A stretch of DNA of 64,000 bases from positions 868,001 through 932,000 of the forward strand of contig NZ_SNZR01000011.1 of NCBI RefSeq assembly GCF_004363955.1. Direction: 5' to 3'. Origin of the DNA: Enterovirga rhinocerotis (GTDB lineage Bacteria; Pseudomonadota; Alphaproteobacteria; Rhizobiales; Beijerinckiaceae). The notes under the pieces are model-generated. The model did not search any database, was not told the DNA's origin, and saw only the letters and a program-made list of their open reading frames with translations. Positions 34,229 through 42,792 of the stretch are shown here, piece after piece. Positions within the stretch are counted from its first letter, which is position 1. Each line of letters opens with the position of its first letter. The position numbers were made by a program, and so were the translations under genes.

Positions 34229-34810
34229 ATGTTGCCGCTGATCGCGGGCCTTGTGCTGTTTCTCGGCATCCATGCCGTCACCATGCGGAGGGGGACGCGC
34301 GCCGCCCTCATCGAGCGGTTCGGCGCCGGCCCCTACAAGCTGGGCTATTCCGTCGTCGCCCTGATCGGCCTCGTCCTCGTCTCCTACGGCTTCGGCCTCT
34401 ACCGGCGCGAGGGCTGGATCGACGTCTGGTACCCGCCGCTCTGGACCCGCCATCTCGCCTTGCTGCTGGTCTGGCCCGCCTTCGTGTTCTTCGTCGCCGC
34501 GTATCTGCCGGGACGGATCAAGCGGGTTCTGAAGCACCCGATGCTGGCGGCCGTGAAACTCTGGGCGCTCGCGCATCTTCTCGCGAATGGCGACCTCGGC
34601 TCGATCCTCCTGTTCGGCTCGATCCTCGCCTGGGCGGTCGCGGCCCGCATCAGCCTCAAGCGCCGGGCCGACGCGGTCGACCTCGCTCCGGGGCCGCCGC
34701 AGCTCTGGGCGGACCTCGCGGCTTTCGGGATCGGCACCGCGGCGTGGTTCGTCTTCGCCCGCTGGCTGCATCCGATGCTGATCGGGGTTTCGGTCTGGCC
34801 GGGACAGTAA
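34229..34810 (+). CDS. NnrU-family membrane protein
   Basis: A 193-residue inner-membrane protein with about five or six hydrophobic segments. NnrU-family marks are GLVLFLGIHAVTM at the start, KLGYSVVALIGLVLVSYGFG, and the central helix KHPMLAAVKLWALAHLLANG, followed by SILLFGSILAWA. GGAG lies 7 nt before ATG 34229. The family was first named in denitrification clusters, and related proteins include 15-cis-zeta-carotene isomerase; no nir/nor genes are here, so its role is unknown. Confidence 0.87.
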   Translation: MLPLIAGLVLFLGIHAVTMRRGTRAALIERFGAGPYKLGYSVVALIGLVLVSYGFGLYRREGWIDVWYPPLWTRHLALLLVWPAFVFFVAAYLPGRIKRVLKHPMLAAVKLWALAHLLANGDLGSILLFGSILAWAVAARISLKRRADAVDLAPGPPQLWADLAAFGIGTAAWFVFARWLHPMLIGVSVWPGQ

Positions 34811-34917
34811 GACGCCGCGCGCGGCGCGCGTGCGGTGAGACGCGCCTCGCCTTGATGACGCTCTCGTGTTAGGCGGCGCGGCTGAGAACGATCACGGCCG
34901 GGACGCAGCGGGACCGA

Positions 34918-35583
34918 ATGGACAATTTCATCCGTGAAGTGGACGAGGAGTATCGCCGGCAGCGGATCAGCCAGATCTGGAACCGCTTCGGCATCCTCAT
35001 CATTGCGCTCGTCCTGCTGGTGGTCGCCGGCGTCGGCGGCTGGCGCTATTGGCTGCATCTCGACGCGAGGAAGCAGGAAGCCGCCGCGACCCGCTTCGCC
35101 GAGGCGGTGCAGCTGTCGCGCGACGACAAGAGCGCCGATTCCGAGGCTGCCCTCAAAGGGATGATCGCGGATGCCCCCGCCGGCTATCGCCTGCTCGCTC
35201 GGTTCCGGCTCGCGGCCGAACTCGGCAAGAGCGGCAGCGGCGAGGACGGCGCCAAGGCCTATGACGCCATCGCGGCCGACGCCGCCGTCGAGGCGCCTCT
35301 GCGCGATCTCGCCCGCATCCGCGCCGCCGCGCTCCGGCTCGAAGCGGGCGAAAACGCGGCCTCGCTCAAGGAACTCGAATCGATCGCGGTGCCGACGAAT
35401 CCGTGGCGGCATTCGGCACGCGAACTCCTCGGCCTGACCGCCCTCAAGACCGGCGATTTCGACGGCGCGGCGAAGTGGTTCGATCAGATCGCCGCCGACC
35501 GGACCGCGCCGCAGAATCTCCGCGGGCGGCTCGAAATCTATTCGGCTCTTGCGGCGGGCGGCCCCGTCCAGACCACGCAGTAA
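34918..35583 (+). CDS. YfgM-like membrane-anchored tetratricopeptide protein
   Basis: A 221-residue protein: short cytoplasmic N-terminus with [19 protein letters not shown], one transmembrane helix ([16 protein letters not shown]) and a periplasmic helical-repeat domain rich in Ala and Leu ([35 protein letters not shown]). This fits the YfgM/ancillary SecYEG translocon family. It lies 10 nt upstream of der. In many relatives a bamB gene sits between the two; it is missing here. Confidence 0.85.
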   Translation: MDNFIREVDEEYRRQRISQIWNRFGILIIALVLLVVAGVGGWRYWLHLDARKQEAAATRFAEAVQLSRDDKSADSEAALKGMIADAPAGYRLLARFRLAAELGKSGSGEDGAKAYDAIAADAAVEAPLRDLARIRAAALRLEAGENAASLKELESIAVPTNPWRHSARELLGLTALKTGDFDGAAKWFDQIAADRTAPQNLRGRLEIYSALAAGGPVQTTQ

Positions 35584-35593
35584 GGTTCACGTC

Positions 35594-36928
35594 ATGGCGG
35601 TCGTCGCGATCGTCGGCCGGCCGAATGTCGGCAAGTCGACCCTTTTCAACCGGCTCGTCGGCCAGAAGCTCGCGCTCGTCGACGACCGGCCCGGCGTCAC
35701 GCGCGATCGGCGCGAGGGCGAGGCGCAGCTCGGCGACCTCTCCTTCCGCATCATCGACACGGCGGGACTGGAGGAGGCGGAAGCCGGCTCCCTGTCCGAC
35801 CGCATGCGCCGCCAGACCGAGGCGGCGATCGACGAGGCCGATGCCGTCCTCTTCCTGATCGATGCGCGCAGCGGCATCATTCCCGACGACCGCGCCTTCG
35901 CCGATCTCGTGCGCCGGGCGGGCCGGCCGGTCATCCTCGTCGCCAACAAGGCGGAAGGGAAGGGCGGCCTTGCCGGAGCCTACGATTCCTTCTCGCTGGG
36001 GCTCGGGGACCCGGTTCCGTTTTCCGCCGAGCATGGCGAGGGGCTGAGCGATCTCTACGACGCCCTGGCGCCCATCGTCGGCGAGGAGGGCGAGGACGGC
36101 GAGCGCGGCGACAAGCCCCTCAAGGTCGCGATCGTCGGCCGCCCCAATGCGGGCAAGTCGACCCTCGTCAACCGGATGGTCGGCGCGGACCGCCTGCTGA
36201 CGGGTCCCGAGGCCGGCATCACGCGCGATACGATCTCGCTGGAATGGCGCTGGAAGGGCAAGCCGATCCGCCTCTTCGACACCGCGGGCCTGCGCAAGCG
36301 CGCCCGGATCGAGGACAAGCTCGAGAAGCTCTCGGTCGCCGATGCGCTGCGCGCGATCCGCTTCGCCGAGGTGGTGGTCGTCCTGCTCGACGCGACGATC
36401 CCGTTCGAGAAGCAGGACCTGACCATCGTCGACCTGATCGAGAGCGAGGGCCGGGCCGTCGTGATCGGGCTCAACAAATGGGACCTCGTCGCCGACCAGC
36501 CGGGCCTCCTGAAGGAGCTGCGCGAGGAGGCGACGCGGCTCCTGCCGCAGGTGCGCGGCGTCCCGGTCGTGCCCCTGTCGGGGCTTGCGGGCAAGGGGAT
36601 CGACGCGCTGATGGGCGCGGTGGTGAAGGCGGCCGAGGTCTGGAACCGGCGCGTCTCGACGGCGCGGCTGAACGACTGGCTCGGCGAGGCCCTGGCCGCC
36701 CACGCGCCGCCGGCCGTCTCCGGTCGGCGCATCAAGATCCGCTACATGACGCAGGTGAAGGCCCGCCCGCCGCATTTCGCCGTCTTCGGCAACCAGCTCG
36801 ACGCCCTGCCGAAGGCCTATTCGCGCTACCTGACGAACGGCCTTCGCGAGGCCTTCGACCTTCCCGGCACGCCGATAAGGCTGTCGCTGAGGTCCGGCCC
36901 CAATCCGTTCGACCGGAAGAAGCGCTGA
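35594..36928 (+). CDS. der: Ribosome-assembly GTPase Der (EngA)
   Basis: Double-GTPase factor for 50S subunit maturation, 444 residues. First G domain: [31 protein letters not shown]. Second G domain: [45 protein letters not shown]. The C-terminal KH-like domain has [20 protein letters not shown] and [16 protein letters not shown] 35594 opens [11 protein letters not shown]; the frame extends upstream to 35549 without conservation. It probably forms an operon with the YfgM-like gene. Confidence 0.97.
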   Translation: MAVVAIVGRPNVGKSTLFNRLVGQKLALVDDRPGVTRDRREGEAQLGDLSFRIIDTAGLEEAEAGSLSDRMRRQTEAAIDEADAVLFLIDARSGIIPDDRAFADLVRRAGRPVILVANKAEGKGGLAGAYDSFSLGLGDPVPFSAEHGEGLSDLYDALAPIVGEEGEDGERGDKPLKVAIVGRPNAGKSTLVNRMVGADRLLTGPEAGITRDTISLEWRWKGKPIRLFDTAGLRKRARIEDKLEKLSVADALRAIRFAEVVVVLLDATIPFEKQDLTIVDLIESEGRAVVIGLNKWDLVADQPGLLKELREEATRLLPQVRGVPVVPLSGLAGKGIDALMGAVVKAAEVWNRRVSTARLNDWLGEALAAHAPPAVSGRRIKIRYMTQVKARPPHFAVFGNQLDALPKAYSRYLTNGLREAFDLPGTPIRLSLRSGPNPFDRKKR

Positions 36929-36946
36929 GCCGCACGTCTTCCGTCT

Positions 36947-37025
36947 TTGCGAGCGGAGCGAAGCAACCAGGCAGGCCACATCCCAGGCCTCCTGGCTTGC
37001 TTCGTCGGCTTCGCCTCCTCGCAAT
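36947..37025. repeat. Family C palindromic repeat, complete copy
   Basis: TTTGCGAGCGGAGCGAAGCA at the left pairs imperfectly with TGCTTCGTCGGCTTCGCCTC followed by CTCGCAA at the right, and AGGCAGGCC with GGCCTCCT near the centre. It sits between the convergent ends of der and the small gene at 37041 and could act as a terminator. Confidence 0.75.
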
Positions 37026-37040
37026 TGCGCAACCGGCGCC

Positions 37041-37373
37041 TCACCACGTGGGGAGCGTGTCTGCCGCGCACGGACACGACCCGGCGACCTCTCCTGCCAA
37101 TTCCCGGCACGCCGCCTCGATCTCCTCCTCGGTCACATCCGCGACGGCCGCCGCGATCTTGTAGGCGCGGGGCCGCTCTCCGGCTCTCATCAGCAGGATC
37201 ACCGTCTCGATCCCCGGGCAGGCGGGATCGTGGCAGACGATCTCGCTGAGCGTCAGGGAATCGTCCTCGCCGAGGGCGAGGTGCTCGACGAAGCGGGCCT
37301 TGAGCGCGCGTCGCCGATCGGCCTCCTCCGTCGAGCGCTTCCGCGAACCGCGGAAGCCGGCGAGAAGGCTCAT
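37041..37373 (-). CDS. Conserved Cys-containing protein of unknown function, coupled to the COG0523 GTPase
   Basis: A 110-residue cytosolic protein. The N-terminus is basic ([20 protein letters not shown]). The core has [20 protein letters not shown], a C-x4-C pair, and [20 protein letters not shown]. The C-terminus has SCPCAAD. The four cysteines could bind a metal. Its ATG (37373) overlaps the stop of the upstream GTPase gene as ATGA, so the two are translationally coupled and share the Zur-box promoter. Homologues beside CobW-type GTPases are common in this bacterial group, but no function is known to me. Confidence 0.75.
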   Translation of the reverse strand: MSLLAGFRGSRKRSTEEADRRRALKARFVEHLALGEDDSLTLSEIVCHDPACPGIETVILLMRAGERPRAYKIAAAVADVTEEEIEAACRELAGEVAGSCPCAADTLPTW

Positions 37374-38578
37374 GCGGCGCGCCGCCAGACCGGAAACGGA
37401 TCGGGCAGATCGCGATAGGCATCCGCGTCGAAGCGGGGCGCCGTGGCGGAGCCGAGAAGGCAGGAATCGAGCGCTGCCCGCATCGCCCCCTCGTCGAGAT
37501 TCGTGCCGATGAAGACGAGTTCCTGGCGCCGGTCGCCCCAGGTCGGGCTCCAGTGCCGCGAGATCAGAGCGGTCCAGTCCGGATGGTCCGGCCAGCGCGA
37601 TTTCGGGACCGCGGCCCACCAGGTGCCCATCGGAGTGACGCGGCTGATGGCGCCTGCGATCGAGAGCTCGCCCACCCAATCAGGCCGCGTCGCGAGCCAG
37701 AAATGGCCCTTCGCCCGGATCAGTCCCGGCCAGGCGCGGTTGAAGACCTCGTTCAACCGTGCCGGATGGAAGGGGCGGCGGGCGCGGTAGACGAAGCTGC
37801 CGATGCCGTATTCCTCGGTCTCGGGCTTGTGCTCGTGCGGCGCATACAGCTCCTTGTACCAGAGCGGATGGCGCTGGGCCTTCTCCTCCTCGAAGAGCCC
37901 CGTATCGAGCACCGTATCAAGGGGCACGCGGCCGAAATCCGCTTCCACGATCCGCGCATCGGCGTTCAGCCCGCGGACGACCTTGCGGCAATGGTCGCGC
38001 TGTTCGGCGCCGACGTCGCCCGCCTTGTTGATCACGACGACGTCGGCGAATTCGATCTGCTCGACCAGGAGGTCGACGATGGTGCGCTCGTCGTCCTCGC
38101 CCGCCGTCTCGCCCCGCTGCCGCAGGAAGTCGTGCGAGCCGTAATCCCGCAGGAGATTGATCGCGTCGACGACCGTGACCATCGTGTCGAGCCGGGCGAC
38201 GTCGCTCAGCGAACGCCCGGCCTCGTCGCGGAACGAGAAGGTCGAGGCGACGGGAAGGGGCTCGGCGATGCCGGTGCCTTCGATCAGGAGATAATCGTAG
38301 CGACCCTCGGCGGCGAGCCGGCCGACCTCCTCGAGCAGGTCGTCGCGCAGGGTGCAGCAGATGCAGCCATTGGTCATTTCGACGAGCTTCTCGTCGGTCC
38401 GCGAGAGGTCCGCCCCGCCCTCCCGCACGAGGTCGGCATCGATGTTCACCTCGCTCATGTCGTTCACGATGACGGCGACGCGCCGTCCCTCGCGGTTGTT
38501 CAGGACATGGTTGAGGAGGGTCGTCTTGCCGGCGCCGAGGAAGCCGGAGAGGACGGTGACGGGGAGACGATGGGGCAT
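37370..38578 (-). CDS. COG0523 (CobW-type) GTPase, putative zinc metallochaperone
   Basis: A 402-residue G3E GTPase. Walker A is [16 protein letters not shown] (residues about 11-26), the metal-binding CxCC motif is [10 protein letters not shown] (Cys72, 74, 75), switch and Walker B lie in [20 protein letters not shown], and the base-recognition motif is VVINKAGD. The C-terminal CobW_C domain includes [11 protein letters not shown], and the [15 protein letters not shown] loop could bind metal. ATG 38578 gives [11 protein letters not shown] perfect Zur-type box 28 nt upstream implies zinc repression and thus a role in zinc supply (ZigA/YeiR-like) rather than cobalamin synthesis. Confidence 0.9.
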   Translation of the reverse strand: MPHRLPVTVLSGFLGAGKTTLLNHVLNNREGRRVAVIVNDMSEVNIDADLVREGGADLSRTDEKLVEMTNGCICCTLRDDLLEEVGRLAAEGRYDYLLIEGTGIAEPLPVASTFSFRDEAGRSLSDVARLDTMVTVVDAINLLRDYGSHDFLRQRGETAGEDDERTIVDLLVEQIEFADVVVINKAGDVGAEQRDHCRKVVRGLNADARIVEADFGRVPLDTVLDTGLFEEEKAQRHPLWYKELYAPHEHKPETEEYGIGSFVYRARRPFHPARLNEVFNRAWPGLIRAKGHFWLATRPDWVGELSIAGAISRVTPMGTWWAAVPKSRWPDHPDWTALISRHWSPTWGDRRQELVFIGTNLDEGAMRAALDSCLLGSATAPRFDADAYRDLPDPFPVWRRAA

Positions 38579-38605
38579 GGCATCCAAGCGCTACGGCATG
38601 TTTGA

Positions 38606-38624
38606 TATGTTATAATATAACATA
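38606..38624. promoter_or_regulatory. Zur-type operator
   Basis: TATGTTATA-A-TATAACATA is a perfect 9-bp inverted repeat around one base, matching the alphaproteobacterial Zur consensus (GTTATA..TATAAC). It is a sharply AT-rich island in high-GC DNA, 28 nt upstream of the COG0523 GTPase start. It could also affect the PsiF-like gene on the other side. Confidence 0.88.
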
Positions 38625-38766
38625 CTCTGAAGCGGCAAGGGAACGGGTCCGCGTGACGTCAGGGGCCGAACGGTCCGGGACCGTGCAAGCCAGCCGTGCG
38701 GCGGTGTGGTTCAGCGGCTCAATGCGGAATGTTCATCCCCAGCGGATGAACCGCGGGAGTTTGCCG

Positions 38767-38949
38767 ATGTCGTTGATGCGCCTGTCTCTCGCCGCTGCCC
38801 TGGCGGCGCCGACGCCTCTGGGCCGGTCTGACGGCCCCGCTCTTACGGCTCGGCAGGAGCGCATGAGACCCGCCATGATGGTGCGCTGCGCGAGGAGCCT
38901 GAAGGGCCAGGAGCGCAGCGCCTTCGTGTGCACCTGCCTCGAGGGCTGA
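38767..38949 (+). CDS. PsiF-repeat microprotein, exported
   Basis: A 60-residue protein. MSLMRLSLAAALAAPTPL is a short signal peptide. The rest (ALTARQERMR, then SLKGQERSAFVCTCLEG) matches the PsiF repeat (QxRMK...CN...KGLKGxERKxFMxxCL). The first of the usual two Cys is replaced, while the second is present as CTC. GGGAG lies 7 nt before ATG 38767. PsiF is a phosphate-starvation-inducible protein of unknown role in E. coli. Here it is divergent from the Zur-controlled GTPase gene. Confidence 0.65.
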   Translation: MSLMRLSLAAALAAPTPLGRSDGPALTARQERMRPAMMVRCARSLKGQERSAFVCTCLEG

Positions 38950-38995
38950 TGCTCGGAGGCGGCCCCGAGGGACCGCCTCGCCTCAGGACGCCGCT

Positions 38996-39490
38996 TTACT
39001 TGGCGCCCGGCATCTTCACGACCTGGCCGTTCGGCATGATGACGTCGCCGGGCGACTGGCCGGCCGCGCAGTCGCCGGTGCGCTTGGTCTCGATCACCAT
39101 CTTCTGGACCATCGGATTGGGCATGTTCGGCATCTTGATGCTCGTCGTCATGTCCATCTTGATGGCGCTGCTGAAGTCGCCGGTGATCGTTCCCTTGCCC
39201 TCGGCCGTCATGCCCTGGACCGTGCAGACGGATTCGATCTCGTAGCCAGCCGCCACCTTGCGGATCTCGCGCTTCGAGCAGGTCGCGCCGGGGGCGGCCG
39301 CCGATTCAGCGAGCTTGTCGGTCTTCTCGTCGATGCACTGCTTGATGGCCGGGCTCGCGGGCGCGCCGGGTGCAGTGATCGTCATCTCCCACAGGCCGGG
39401 TTTGCGCGACGGCAGCGTGTCGGCAGCGCTCGGCAGGGTGCCGGCGAGCAGCAAGGGCGCGACGGACAGCGCGACAACGGCGAATCTCAT
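38996..39490 (-). CDS. DUF3617-family periplasmic protein
   Basis: A 164-residue exported protein with signal peptide MRFAVVALSVAPLLLAGTL-PSAAD. The mature part has the DUF3617 layout: KPGLWEMTITAPGAPASPAI, a conserved Cys (KQCID), GATCSKREIRKVAAGYEIES with VC, then GKGTITGDFSSAIKMDMTTS. These are small beta-rich proteins with disulfides. GGAG precedes ATG 39490. Function unknown. Confidence 0.82.
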   Translation of the reverse strand: MRFAVVALSVAPLLLAGTLPSAADTLPSRKPGLWEMTITAPGAPASPAIKQCIDEKTDKLAESAAAPGATCSKREIRKVAAGYEIESVCTVQGMTAEGKGTITGDFSSAIKMDMTTSIKMPNMPNPMVQKMVIETKRTGDCAAGQSPGDVIMPNGQVVKMPGAK

Positions 39491-39708
39491 GAGAACTCCT
39501 TCGATTGAGGACGCGTGCCGTGATCCCGCGAGGAGACCGAAATAAGGCCGATATCGCCGCCGGAGGGGATGAACGGTGCCGCTCGCCGCAATGCAGCCCG
39601 GCGCAGAACGCAGTGCGCGCGCCGTCGCAGGACGCTTCGATCAGCGCTTCCGGCGTCGCGGGAGGCGCGCCGCTGTTCTCGGCGGCGCCAGGCGCGCCGG
39701 CCGGATTG

Positions 39709-40446
39709 TCAGCTCGGTCGGTTGAAGTCGAGGACGCGATCCTGCGGGAAATCGTAGAGCTTGCCGCTCTCCGTCCACGAGGGCGAGGCCATCCGGACGA
39801 TGTGGGGCACAAGCTCCTCGGGCGTCTTCAGGGTCGCCGGGTCCTCGCCCGGCATGGCGGAGGCGCGCATGCGGGTGCGGAGGGGGCCGGGATTGACCAT
39901 CATCACCTTGACCGGCGTCGTCGCCGTCTCGGCGGCGTAGGTGCGGGCGAGCGCTTCGACGGCGGCCTTCGAGACCGAATAGGGACCCCAATAGGCGCGG
40001 CAGGAATGCGCGGCGCCCGACGAGACGACGATCGCACGGCCGGCATCGGAGGCTTGCAGCAACGGGCCGAGCGAACGGATCAGCCGCCAGTTCGCGGTCA
40101 CGTTCACCGCCATGACGTCGTCCCAGATCTTCTGGTCGTAATGGCCGAGCGGAGCGAGGCCGCCGAGGAGGCCCGCATTGGCGAAGAGGATGTCGAGCTT
40201 GCCCCAGCGCTCGAGGATGGCCGCGCCGAGCCGGTCGAGCGCGTCGTAATCCTTCATGTCGACCGGCACGAGAGTTGCCGAACCGCCTCCGGACTGGATC
40301 TCGTCGTCGAGTTCCTCCAGGGCGCCCTGGGTGCGGGCGAGGGCGATCACATGCGCGCCGGCCTTCGACAGGGCGAGCGCAGCCGCGCGTCCGATTCCGC
40401 GGGACGCGCCCGTCACGACCGCGATGCGGCCGTTGAGTTCCGTCAT
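39709..40446 (-). CDS. Short-chain dehydrogenase/reductase
   Basis: A 245-residue classical SDR. The cofactor motif TGASRGIG is at residues about 12-19, ANAGLLGG is the NNAG-like element, VVSSGAAH carries the catalytic Ser, and YSVSKAAVEAL gives Tyr-x3-Lys. It starts 4 nt after the purF stop on the same strand; this purF-SDR order is common in Hyphomicrobiales, so cotranscription is likely. The substrate is unknown; an acyl-carrier or steroid-type ketone is possible. Confidence 0.9.
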   Translation of the reverse strand: MTELNGRIAVVTGASRGIGRAAALALSKAGAHVIALARTQGALEELDDEIQSGGGSATLVPVDMKDYDALDRLGAAILERWGKLDILFANAGLLGGLAPLGHYDQKIWDDVMAVNVTANWRLIRSLGPLLQASDAGRAIVVSSGAAHSCRAYWGPYSVSKAAVEALARTYAAETATTPVKVMMVNPGPLRTRMRASAMPGEDPATLKTPEELVPHIVRMASPSWTESGKLYDFPQDRVLDFNRPS

Positions 40447-40450
40447 GATG

Positions 40451-41935
40451 TCAGCCGGCTTCTGCGAGGAGCGAGATCTGCTTCGAGGCCTCGCCGAGAT
40501 GGTCCGAGATCGGCGTCGGATACTCGCCCGTGAAATAATGGTCGGTGAACTGAGGCATCGCGTTGTTGCGGCCGGGCTGGCCGAGCGCGCGGTAGAGCCC
40601 GTCGATCGACAGGAAGGCGAGGCTGTCGACGCCGAGATAATCCGCGATCTCCTGGACCGACATGCGCGCCGCGATCAGTTTGTCCTGCGAGGGCATGTCG
40701 ATGCCGTAATAGTCGGCGAACTTGATCGGCGGGCAGGCGATGCGGAAATGGATCTCCGCCGCTCCCGCCTCGCGCATCATGGCGACGATCTTGCGCGAGG
40801 TCGTACCGCGGACGATCGAATCGTCGACCATCACGATGCGGCGTCCGGCGACGACGGCCTTGTTGGCCGAATGCTTCATGCGCACGCCGAGTTCGCGCCC
40901 CGTCTGGCTCGGCTGGATGAAGGTGCGCCCGACATAATGGTTGCGGATGATGCCGAGCTCGTAGGGAATGCCCGATTGCTGGCTGAAGCCGATGGCGGCG
41001 GGCACGCCCGAATCCGGCACCGGAACCACGACGTCGGCCTGGACCGGGCTTTCGATGGCGAGGGTCGCGCCGATCTTCTTGCGGACCTCGTAGACGTTGT
41101 GACCGCCCAGCACCGAATCCGGCCGGGAGAAGTAGACGTATTCGAACAGGCACGGCCGCGGCCGCAGGGCAGGGAAGGGGCGCAGGCTCTCGATCCCTTC
41201 GGGACCGACGATCACGACCTCGCCATTGGCGATCTCGCGCACGAAGCGCGCGCCGATGATGTCGAGCGCACAGGTCTCGGAGGTCAGGATCGGGCACCCG
41301 TCGAGGTCGCCGAGGACCAGCGGGCGGATGCCGAGCGGATCGCGCGCGCCGACCATCTTCTTGTTGGTCATGCCGACGAAGGCATAGGCACCCTCGACCT
41401 GCGAGAGCGCGTCCGTGAAACGGTCGACGAAGCGGTTGCGTCGCGAGCGCGCGACGAGGTGCAGGATCACCTCGGTGTCGGAGGTCGCCTGGAAGATCGC
41501 GCCCTCGCCGATGAGCTGGCGGCGAAGCGTCAGGCCGTTCGAGAGATTGCCGTTGTGGCAGACGGCGAAGCCGCCGGTGCCGAGTTCTGCGAAGAGGGGC
41601 TGGACGTTCCGCAGGATCGTCTCGCCGGTCGTCGAGTAGCGCGTGTGGCCGATCGCGGCCCGACCCGGCAGGCGCTCGATCGTCGACGCCTTCGAGAAGG
41701 CATCGCCGACAAGACCGAGGCGGCGCTCCGAATGGAAGCGCTGCCCGTCGAAGGAGACGATGCCGGCCGCTTCCTGGCCACGATGCTGCAGCGCGTGCAG
41801 GCCGAGCGCCGTGATGGCCGCCGCGTCGGGATGGCCGAAAATGCCGAAGACGCCGCATTCCTCGCGCAGATGATCTGCGTCGAGGTCGTCATCGTCGTGA
41901 CATTGATCGGGTGAAATCTGCGATCCTGGCGCCAT
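40451..41935 (-). CDS. purF: Amidophosphoribosyltransferase
   Basis: Catalyses the first committed step of purine synthesis: PRPP + glutamine to phosphoribosylamine. The 494-residue protein has a short propeptide (to LREE) before the catalytic Cys of CGVFGIFGHPDAAA, then GHTRYSTTG and CHNGNLSN for the glutaminase domain. The PRPP motif is VMVDDSIVRGTTSRKIV. ATG 41935 (MAPGSQISPDQ) is taken; 41965 is an alternative. It is followed at 4 nt by the SDR gene and preceded by cvpA on the same strand. Confidence 0.96.
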   Translation of the reverse strand: MAPGSQISPDQCHDDDDLDADHLREECGVFGIFGHPDAAAITALGLHALQHRGQEAAGIVSFDGQRFHSERRLGLVGDAFSKASTIERLPGRAAIGHTRYSTTGETILRNVQPLFAELGTGGFAVCHNGNLSNGLTLRRQLIGEGAIFQATSDTEVILHLVARSRRNRFVDRFTDALSQVEGAYAFVGMTNKKMVGARDPLGIRPLVLGDLDGCPILTSETCALDIIGARFVREIANGEVVIVGPEGIESLRPFPALRPRPCLFEYVYFSRPDSVLGGHNVYEVRKKIGATLAIESPVQADVVVPVPDSGVPAAIGFSQQSGIPYELGIIRNHYVGRTFIQPSQTGRELGVRMKHSANKAVVAGRRIVMVDDSIVRGTTSRKIVAMMREAGAAEIHFRIACPPIKFADYYGIDMPSQDKLIAARMSVQEIADYLGVDSLAFLSIDGLYRALGQPGRNNAMPQFTDHYFTGEYPTPISDHLGEASKQISLLAEAG

Positions 41936-42021
41936 GGGCCGGAGTCCCTTTCGCATTAAGGGCACAATCTAGGGCAGGGCGCGCCGTTTTTCTACTACGG
42001 CCGCCGCGACGCTGCAGCGCG

Positions 42022-42600
42022 TCAGCCGCGCGGAGGGGTCGTCGGAGCCGGGGTGGGGGCCGGAGTTCCGTCGCCCTGGCCTTCCTGGCGCTTCTTGAAC
42101 TGCGCCATCACGCCGTCCGGATCGGGAAGCATGGAGATCAGGGTCGCGCTGGAGTTCTCGAGCATGGGCCGGGCGCGGGCGTTCGTCGCCCATTCGGGCA
42201 GCTTGCCCTGAACGAGCCAGGCGAGGCCCGCCCAGCCGATCACGCAGATCAGGAAACCGCGAGCGGCGCCGAACAGGAACCCGAGCGTCCGATCGAGCGC
42301 GCCGATGCGGGAATCCAGGATGAAGTCCGACAGCTTCACCGTGATGATCGAGACGATCAGCAGCACGACGATGAAGACGCCGCCGATCGCGATGGCGAGC
42401 GCGATGTTCGGGTTGGTCACATATTCCTTCACGCGCGGCAGCACGAGGGGATGGAACACCCAGGCGGCAGCCGCCGCCGTGACCCAGGCCACGATGGCCA
42501 GCACTTCGCGCGTGAAGCCGCGGACTGCGGCGAGCAGGGCGGAGATGAGGATCACCCCGATCACGACGAGATCGAGGATGGAGATGGGCATCGAGGCCAT
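42022..42600 (-). CDS. cvpA: CvpA-family membrane protein
   Basis: A 192-residue inner-membrane protein with four hydrophobic segments: ILDLVVIGVILISALLAAV, VLAIVAWVTAAAAAWVF, IALAIAIGGVFIVVLLIVSI and FLFGAARGFLICVIGWAGLA. The amphipathic RGFTREV segment after TM1 is typical of CvpA. The C-terminus is cytoplasmic, polar and Pro-rich (GTPAPTPAPTTPPRG). It lies between radA and purF, the standard position. Its biochemical role is unclear; family members matter for envelope homeostasis and colicin V sensitivity. Confidence 0.92.
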   Translation of the reverse strand: MASMPISILDLVVIGVILISALLAAVRGFTREVLAIVAWVTAAAAAWVFHPLVLPRVKEYVTNPNIALAIAIGGVFIVVLLIVSIITVKLSDFILDSRIGALDRTLGFLFGAARGFLICVIGWAGLAWLVQGKLPEWATNARARPMLENSSATLISMLPDPDGVMAQFKKRQEGQGDGTPAPTPAPTTPPRG

Positions 42601-42792
42601 GAAATCCTGTCCGAGATGGGGTCGGCCCTGGCCGCGCGATCGGCGCCCCCTATAGCGGTCCGTCCGTCACGCGTCATCCGACTGCGAGGTCGCGGGAGGG
42701 AGTTTGCGGAACTCTGTTGCCGCTGCGCATCGGGGCTCAACGGACGCTGCGAACGCCTTGAACTCGTTGGCGCATCGTCGCCGGCGCCCCGA

